Of a stretch of 43,206 bases of DNA, positions 38,787 to 43,206 are shown piece by piece. This DNA comes from a virus. The DNA lies in the IMG/VR virus record IMGVR_UViG_3300022665_001131, positions 1 through 43,206 of that record; one strand, 5' to 3'. A program made the position numbers and the translations under genes. Under the pieces are notes generated by a model, which was given only the letters and a program-made list of their open reading frames with translations, ran no database searches and was not told the DNA's origin. Within the stretch, counting starts at the first letter, position 1. Each line of letters starts with the position of its first letter.

Positions 38787-39805
38787 GAAAGAATTTTCGG
38801 CGTTTGTCACCGCCCATAACTACGAAGGACGCGATTCGTCGGTGGGGCACCATTATTGGGACCACGGATTCGTGGCTTCGGGGCAAAGCCATCGGGCGCC
38901 TCGAGACGAAGCTGGCTGCGCTGGCGTCTGTGGACCCAGAGTGTGTGGTCGCCACTGACACGTGCACCAACGCGCTGGCCGCGGCGGGGCATGTTGTATT
39001 CAATATGTATTACGCCGGCGGTGGGTCTCTTCATGTGTGCCCTTTAACTTATGCCGGTACTTACTCTTGGGCTGAACATGCGAAGAAGTGGGTGGACTGC
39101 GATGAGGAAGGGTGGCCGTTGGGGCGGGTGGATGTGGCGGTGGAGCTCTGGGGGCGCTCTGTTCCACACCTTTGGGGGGGTCCCTCGTTTGGCGTGGCCC
39201 CCATCGTGGACGCAGCGCACCGGTTTAGGCCCGAAGAGGTGCTCGCGCACTTCGAGGCGGGCTCCAAAGCGGTGTGCTGGAGCTTTGGGCCCATGAAGGA
39301 ACTCCCGGGCGTACGCGGGGGCGCCGCCGTGTTCGCGAGCGCGGTCTCTGCCAAGCGAGCCCGGGACTTTTTGAATAACGGGATCGTCGAGGGGTGTCCT
39401 CGAGGCGCCCCGGGCCGCAAGGGTCTCATGATGAATATCGATGCGGTATTCTTGGAGAGCCAGTTAAGAGACGCCCCCCGCTGGCAGCAGCTACGGCAGC
39501 GTGTTTTAGAGTTTTACGATCGCTATTTTCCTACGGGATCTAGGGTGGCGACGCTAATGACTCGGCCTGGGGTCGCCTCGGGGCATTTGTGTGTTCTGCG
39601 GTTTCCGAACAAGGAACGACGAGATTTCGTGCGGCACTGGCTACGAAATCCCGCCATTGATACTTCGGTGCATTACCCCGTCCCCGACGACGCGCCGCCG
39701 GGGGCGAAGGAGCTGTCGGGGCGTATTCTTTCGCTACCTTGCCATCCTCGTATGAGGTTTTGTGACGTCCGCAGAATCTGTAACTTCATCATTAGAGCCG
39801 GTTAG
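38783..39805 (+). CDS. DegT/DnrJ/EryC1-type aminotransferase, 340 aa
   Basis: ATG at 38783. PLP-fold type I features: VVATDTCTNALAAAG, APIVDAAHRF with D143 for the PLP ring nitrogen, and AVCWSFGPMKELPGVRGGAA with K172 as the Schiff-base lysine (usual S-F-x-x-x-K-x-L/I). SLPCHPRMRFCDVRRICNFI is the typical C-terminal part. The family makes amino sugars for surface glycans or antibiotics. It is probably part of the same glycan pathway as the epimerase and FkbM genes, although a terminator lies between them. Confidence 0.85.
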   Translation: MRKNFRRLSPPITTKDAIRRWGTIIGTTDSWLRGKAIGRLETKLAALASVDPECVVATDTCTNALAAAGHVVFNMYYAGGGSLHVCPLTYAGTYSWAEHAKKWVDCDEEGWPLGRVDVAVELWGRSVPHLWGGPSFGVAPIVDAAHRFRPEEVLAHFEAGSKAVCWSFGPMKELPGVRGGAAVFASAVSAKRARDFLNNGIVEGCPRGAPGRKGLMMNIDAVFLESQLRDAPRWQQLRQRVLEFYDRYFPTGSRVATLMTRPGVASGHLCVLRFPNKERRDFVRHWLRNPAIDTSVHYPVPDDAPPGAKELSGRILSLPCHPRMRFCDVRRICNFIIRAG

Positions 39806-39814
39806 GAGACGACT

Positions 39815-40243
39815 TTGGACATCAGATATATGGCTGGATTTTTTGATGGAGAAGGGCATCTGGGGATAGCGTGCCGATGGAGCTGGTCCCCACCTTGTTT
39901 TTTTCCTATTGCCTCGGTGGTAAATACCGACCGCCCGATATTGGAGGAGTTCCGAGATAAGTTCGGAGGCTCGATTAGGGTTCATGAGAAGCCCTATGGA
40001 AACCGCGCGCTGAGTTGGACGTGGTGCCTACATAAAGCCGATGGTCTGCGCGCCTTCTTAGAGCACATTGGCCCACATTTGCGCCAGAAGGGAGCAGCGG
40101 CGCAGGTTTTGCTGTGGGCCTTGGATAAATGCCCTGAAGAAAGGGAAGAGGCGGTTGATATTATTCACCGTCTGAATCAAAGGGGACCCCTGGCGAATAA
40201 AGACCATGCCCGCCGATTAGCCTCACAACTTGTGCACTCGTGA
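39815..40243 (+). CDS. LAGLIDADG-type homing endonuclease, single motif
   Basis: TTG at 39815, six bases after AGGAG; an internal ATG at 39830 is less well placed. The first helix is YMAGFFDGEGHLGI, the LAGLIDADG motif with its catalytic Asp/Glu, and PIASVVNTDRPILEEFRDKF, YGNRALSWTWCLHKADGLRA follow as the beta sheet and helices. One motif means it would act as a dimer. Its 3' end overlaps the antisense SPFH gene by 83 bp. Confidence 0.8.
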   Translation: MDIRYMAGFFDGEGHLGIACRWSWSPPCFFPIASVVNTDRPILEEFRDKFGGSIRVHEKPYGNRALSWTWCLHKADGLRAFLEHIGPHLRQKGAAAQVLLWALDKCPEEREEAVDIIHRLNQRGPLANKDHARRLASQLVHS

Positions 40244-40718
40244 AGTCTGTCACATGAACCTTCAAGACACGTATCCCAAAGGGCCTGAGGAGTTTGCGGC
40301 AGGCTTCTGTCAATTCCTGGCCGATCGAGCCGCCAAGGTTTGCCGCGAGCTCTTTGAATTCGCGATGCGCTATAATCTTGACTGCCGCTGCGGACCCTAC
40401 GTCCTCGACGCTCTTATCGACCTCCCAGCTTTCTCCCAGCGCTTTCCTAATATCGTCGACTGTGTAGGTGACCACGAGGGAAGCTGTGACAGCCACCCCG
40501 TCCTCGGTCAAGAGGCTCTGTGGAGGCAGGTTAGAGCTCTGGCGTACGGTGGGGAGGAGCTCGATTTCGGTAACGAGTGGCCAGTAAAATTGGAGCCCGG
40601 GGGCGATGATTTGTGTAGATCCGTCTTTCTTAAAGCGCAGGCCCGCATGCGTGGAGCGGCAAAGAAAAGGGCGGGGCAAAAGACTGAAGATAGCATTGAA
40701 AAAGGAGGCCCATGACAT
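40161..40718 (-). CDS. SPFH/Band 7 (prohibitin-stomatin) domain protein, 185 aa
   Basis: ATG at 40718, on the opposite strand to the surrounding genes. An N-terminal hydrophobic/amphipathic segment (SWASFFNAIFSLLPRPFLC) precedes the SPFH core: HAGLRFKKDGSTQIIAPGLQ, FYWPLVTEIELLPTVRQSSN, LTEDGVAVTASLVVTYTVDD, then DVGSAAAVKIIAHREFKELA and FGIRVLKVHVTDFTSAQVVR, which match the Band 7 pattern closely. Such proteins form membrane rings that organise lipids and regulate proteases. Rare in phages. It lies in the late strand, behind the small membrane protein gene; a role at the host membrane in lysis or virion assembly is speculative. Confidence 0.8.
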   Translation of the reverse strand: MSWASFFNAIFSLLPRPFLCRSTHAGLRFKKDGSTQIIAPGLQFYWPLVTEIELLPTVRQSSNLPPQSLLTEDGVAVTASLVVTYTVDDIRKALGESWEVDKSVEDVGSAAAVKIIAHREFKELAANLGGSIGQELTEACRKLLRPFGIRVLKVHVTDFTSAQVVRLIGGHGLYSPGVPFDSDGE

Positions 40719-40896
40719 GTCGGATAAAAACTTTGAACCTGAGTTTTTTATTAAGGGAAAATGTGAGCACTGCCTACAATGGAGTAAATTTGAGGCAGAT
40801 AAAAGCTCACTTTCTTACATTGGAGTTCACGGATACATTTGCGCAAAATGTTTGAAATCTAACGAAGAGCCTCCTCTATCGACTGCAAGCGAGTAA
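40717..40896 (+). CDS. Small zinc-ribbon-like protein, 59 aa
   Basis: ATG at 40717 with AAAGGAGG nine bases before. Two Cys pairs, KCEHCLQW and YICAKCLKS, make a treble-clef/zinc-ribbon outline. Its first bases share the start region of the antisense SPFH gene and its end overlaps the antisense 59-aa membrane protein gene, so both strands are coding here. Unknown function. Confidence 0.6.
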   Translation: MSDKNFEPEFFIKGKCEHCLQWSKFEADKSSLSYIGVHGYICAKCLKSNEEPPLSTASE

Positions 40897-41038
40897 GGAC
40901 TTGCTCCATGTAAGCCTCGAGAGTATCCCGTTGCACATACCCGTCCAGCCTCGACTCCACCCAAGTCATCCCGCCGAAGACCGCGGTGGAGAGGGTAATA
41001 CTGAGTGTTACTACTACGATCCAATCTTTTTTACTCAT
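40859..41038 (-). CDS. Small membrane protein with coiled-coil tail, 59 aa
   Basis: ATG at 41038. N-terminal MSKKDWIVVVTLSITLSTAV is a membrane helix with a positive start; the remainder is an amphipathic helix (LEAYMEQVLTRLQSIEEALR). This plan is typical of small phage proteins coded near lysis or virion genes. It lies downstream of the big virion gene on the same strand and just before SPFH. A spanin- or holin-related role is possible. No good Shine-Dalgarno is seen. Confidence 0.55.
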   Translation of the reverse strand: MSKKDWIVVVTLSITLSTAVFGGMTWVESRLDGYVQRDTLEAYMEQVLTRLQSIEEALR

Positions 41039-41052
41039 GGAAGGATATTCTT

Positions 41053-41268
41053 ATGAAGGAAGCCATTAGGTATAGTGAAGAAATTGATAGTAAAGAATCA
41101 CCAACCGAACACATCAGCACCTGGCAAGGGTGGAAGATCCTTAGAGGAGACTGGGAAGGAAGGCAGTGGCAATTGTGGAATGAGGACCGCCGCATGTCTT
41201 TCTTTGGGAACAACTTGGGCTGGCTTTTAGATAGGGTTGTGGGGGAGATTTTTCACCTGCCGAAATGA
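41053..41268 (+). CDS. Small protein, 71 aa
   Basis: ATG at 41053 with GGAAGGA eight bases before. Mixed charged sequence (RYSEEIDSKESPTEHISTWQ, WEGRQWQLWNEDRRMSFFGN, ending FHLPK). Last plus-strand gene; it ends five bases before the stop of the convergent minus-strand gene. No terminator is evident between them. Unknown. Confidence 0.6.
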   Translation: MKEAIRYSEEIDSKESPTEHISTWQGWKILRGDWEGRQWQLWNEDRRMSFFGNNLGWLLDRVVGEIFHLPK

Positions 41269-41273
41269 GGGGC

Positions 41274-43206
41274 TTACTCGAATACCATCCTATGTGCCTC
41301 GCTGGTGGCTTGGGTTTTCGCGGCCTCGAGGGCCCAGCTCATTTCCGCGTCGGGCAGGATGTGTTGTAGGTAGCCAACGAAACGCTCAATGGTGCTGCGG
41401 CGCTCGGGCTCCAGTTGGGTGCCCTCGGCCGTTGATAGCCACGTTTGCCCGGTGGTGATCGCGCGCTTGATCTGGGTCGGGGAGTTAGTAGAGATCAACT
41501 CTCCGATCGGCGTTGTCACCATAATCACAAACAACTCTTCGACGAGCTCAGGGGTATCCGCGAGCGCCGCGTAGGTGGATAGCATCCAGGCCTTCTGATG
41601 AACACTCATAGCTCTGACGACCTTGTCGATGTCTTGGGCGTCTACGGCCTTGTCAAACTTCTTTCGGATCTCCTCATCGGTGTCCTTCACAAGGAGCTTC
41701 TCGGTGCCGATTTCCATGGTAAACTGTCGGCGGTCCCGCATCCTTTGCATGATGTCCTCCTGCCGCGGAACGTCGTGCGTTTGTATGGCGCCCTCGAGCT
41801 CGTGTTGGAGGGTATCCAGGGCGAATTCCATTTTGGGCGCGTTGGGGTCCACTCGGCGGCTCTGGAAGATCAGGTTTGCCTTGAGGTCGCGGTCTCCGAA
41901 GGCGCCGGTGCCGCGGAGTTCGCGCGTCTGCCACTTCGGGTCTCCGCCGAGGAACAGCATGGTGCGCGCCAGGGGCTCGAAGTGGCCCTTTTCCCAGACG
42001 CCCTTAAGGCGAATCCCCAGGATGCTGCTCAGTGTGCGGTCCAGTACGGATTGTGCGCGACCAGCGATCCGGTTTCCGGGGGCCTTCGCCACCCGCACCC
42101 CGCCGCCGAAGACGCGGCCCGCTGCGTACTCCGAGAGGATACCTGGCATCAGAGGCGGCACTGCCACCTGGCCGGTTTTCTTGATGGTATCCAGGAGCCC
42201 CAGCGCGCGGCTTTGGTATTTGCGGCCGGAGAGCGGGTCCCGTCCCGTGGCCACGGAGGCCATGAAGTTGAGGCCGGGGTTGTTCGCGACCACTCGGTTC
42301 GCGAAGTTGATAGGCGCGTTGACGGCGGCCCCCGCGAGAGAGTTTAGATCCAGGCTGTTGTCCAGGAGGTTTCCAACGATCCCCGGGGCGGCGCGAAAGA
42401 GCTGTAGGCCATCCATCCATGGCACGTGTGCGAACTTGAAATGCCCACCTCCATCGGGAACCATGAAGCCCGAGGTCAAGGAGGTCCAGGCTGGGAGCCC
42501 GCCCGCCTCGCTACCGAGTTCCTGGAAAACCTTCTCGGGGTCGGCGCCGGAGGCTCCCATTGCAAACATGTTTGCGACTGGCACTGCGCTCCAGAGTCCC
42601 GCGAAGAGGCCCGGCCTCTGGACCATGGTGTTGTACCCAGTACGAATGAACTCGTGAGGGAAGGATAACACCGGGGAGCCCCAGAGGCTGTTGGAGAGAT
42701 CCTTTAGGGCTTTCGGCACGCCGCTGTAGGTCTGCATGAAGGTGTTGACCTTGCGGGCGGACTCCTCGGGCGACAGTCCTGTCTTGCGGTTGTACTTGTA
42801 GGCGCGCACCCGCATGTAGTTGGCCCATCGCTGGTAGATTTCGGCGCTCAGAGAGGAGTGATCCTTGAAGGCGCCGAGGCCCCTGGGGCTGCTGGGGCGC
42901 CCCGTCTGCGCGCGGGACAGCCACGAGAGGCCGTCGATAGCTTCCCCGAGGCCGAGGATCCCGCGGTGGGTGCGCTGGAGTATCGCGGTTTTGTCCACGA
43001 GCTCATTGTCGAGAGCGAGTTGCTCTCTCGCGGATAGAGCATCCCACTCCGGTGTGCCCTTGGACGTCTCGATCGTGGCGGTCCGCTTTCGCAGGGCCTT
43101 GGTGGCGGGGGCGTCGTTCTCTCCGGCGAGCGTCTGACGGAAGAACTGGCCTCGCTTGAGCTTAGCGAAGACACCCGTCCCGGGGTCCGTCTTCCCGTAT
43201 ATTAGC
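41274..43206 (-). CDS. Large putative internal virion protein, C-terminal part (cut by right edge)
   Basis: Open from the window edge to TGA at 41274, about 643 codons. A possible GTG at 42998 is internal; the frame continues upstream through REQLALDNELVDKTAILQ to the edge, so it is not the real start. Gly/Ala-rich segments with hydrophobic stretches (FAGLWSAVPVANMFAMGASG, GAAVNAPINFANRVVANNPG, GLLDTIKKTGQVAVPPLMPG) and long helical ends fit a large ejection protein. It is probably the C-terminal part of the gene that leaves the left edge. A virion role is inferred from size, strand and context. Confidence 0.6.
   Translation of the reverse strand, partial: LIYGKTDPGTGVFAKLKRGQFFRQTLAGENDAPATKALRKRTATIETSKGTPEWDALSAREQLALDNELVDKTAILQRTHRGILGLGEAIDGLSWLSRAQTGRPSSPRGLGAFKDHSSLSAEIYQRWANYMRVRAYKYNRKTGLSPEESARKVNTFMQTYSGVPKALKDLSNSLWGSPVLSFPHEFIRTGYNTMVQRPGLFAGLWSAVPVANMFAMGASGADPEKVFQELGSEAGGLPAWTSLTSGFMVPDGGGHFKFAHVPWMDGLQLFRAAPGIVGNLLDNSLDLNSLAGAAVNAPINFANRVVANNPGLNFMASVATGRDPLSGRKYQSRALGLLDTIKKTGQVAVPPLMPGILSEYAAGRVFGGGVRVAKAPGNRIAGRAQSVLDRTLSSILGIRLKGVWEKGHFEPLARTMLFLGGDPKWQTRELRGTGAFGDRDLKANLIFQSRRVDPNAPKMEFALDTLQHELEGAIQTHDVPRQEDIMQRMRDRRQFTMEIGTEKLLVKDTDEEIRKKFDKAVDAQDIDKVVRAMSVHQKAWMLSTYAALADTPELVEELFVIMVTTPIGELISTNSPTQIKRAITTGQTWLSTAEGTQLEPERRSTIERFVGYLQHILPDAEMSWALEAAKTQATSEAHRMVFE

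Noticed and set aside
40254-40715. Plus-strand ORF of ~154 aa opposite the SPFH gene
   Set aside because: No ribosome-binding site or family pattern, while the minus strand has a strong SPFH match.
41598-42657. Long plus-strand ORFs (249 and 344 aa)
   Set aside because: Antisense to the large virion gene. They contain no motif, and two frames are open at once, as expected of GC-rich shadows.

Overview
The window is most of a tailed double-stranded DNA phage genome. The signs are two-strand organisation, tightly packed genes with 1-4 base stop/start overlaps, a terminase, portal, scaffold and SU10-type major capsid set, a phage-type DNA polymerase, and many tiny phage ORFs. A P22/T7-style tail adaptor, a probable beta-propeller nozzle and very large putative internal virion proteins suggest a podovirus-like particle. 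I see no integrase, repressor, phage RNA polymerase, tRNA or recognisable endolysin. The sequence names no host.

Layout. The late module is on the minus strand and is read from about 22.2 kb down to 1. In order of transcription it holds a GIY-YIG nuclease, putative small terminase, large terminase, three small proteins, two GT-A-like glycosyltransferases, portal, a 69-aa protein, scaffold, HNH (endonuclease VII-like) nuclease, major capsid, an Fn3-like ORF with no start codon that is in frame behind the capsid amber stop, a run of small beta-rich putative virion proteins (some paralogous), an 872-aa GT2-TPR-GT-B glycosyltransferase, tail adaptor, beta-propeller protein, and several putative internal virion proteins. 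A minus-strand virion gene leaves the left edge and another enters from the right edge (41274-43206). They are probably the two ends of one large gene cut by the contig ends, although a direct join is out of frame. Past it on the same strand lie a 59-aa membrane protein and an SPFH/Band 7 protein.

The early/middle module is on the plus strand, about 22.26-41.27 kb. It starts with a small HTH protein and a roughly 400-bp regulatory region with several dyads and promoter-like boxes. Many small proteins follow, then an AT-rich (TAG)n stretch that may be a promoter or origin. After that come a P-loop ATPase of primase-helicase type, several methyltransferases including a Dam-type DNA adenine methylase, a family A DNA polymerase with an unusual motif C, a nucleoside 2-deoxyribosyltransferase-like protein next to a dATP/dGTP diphosphohydrolase-like protein, a RecB/Cas4-type PD-(D/E)XK nuclease, and a set of carbohydrate-type enzymes (NAD-dependent epimerase, sulfotransferase-like, FkbM methyltransferase, DegT aminotransferase). 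It ends with a LAGLIDADG endonuclease and two small proteins.

The replication genes probably copy and modify the DNA while the late genes package it. The notable feature is the amount of glycan chemistry: three glycosyltransferases inside the virion operon and four sugar- or glycan-modifying enzymes in the other arm. This suggests, as inference only, a phage-encoded system that decorates virion proteins or a host glycan. The second notable feature is the capsid gene's amber-separated, in-frame Fn3-like extension.
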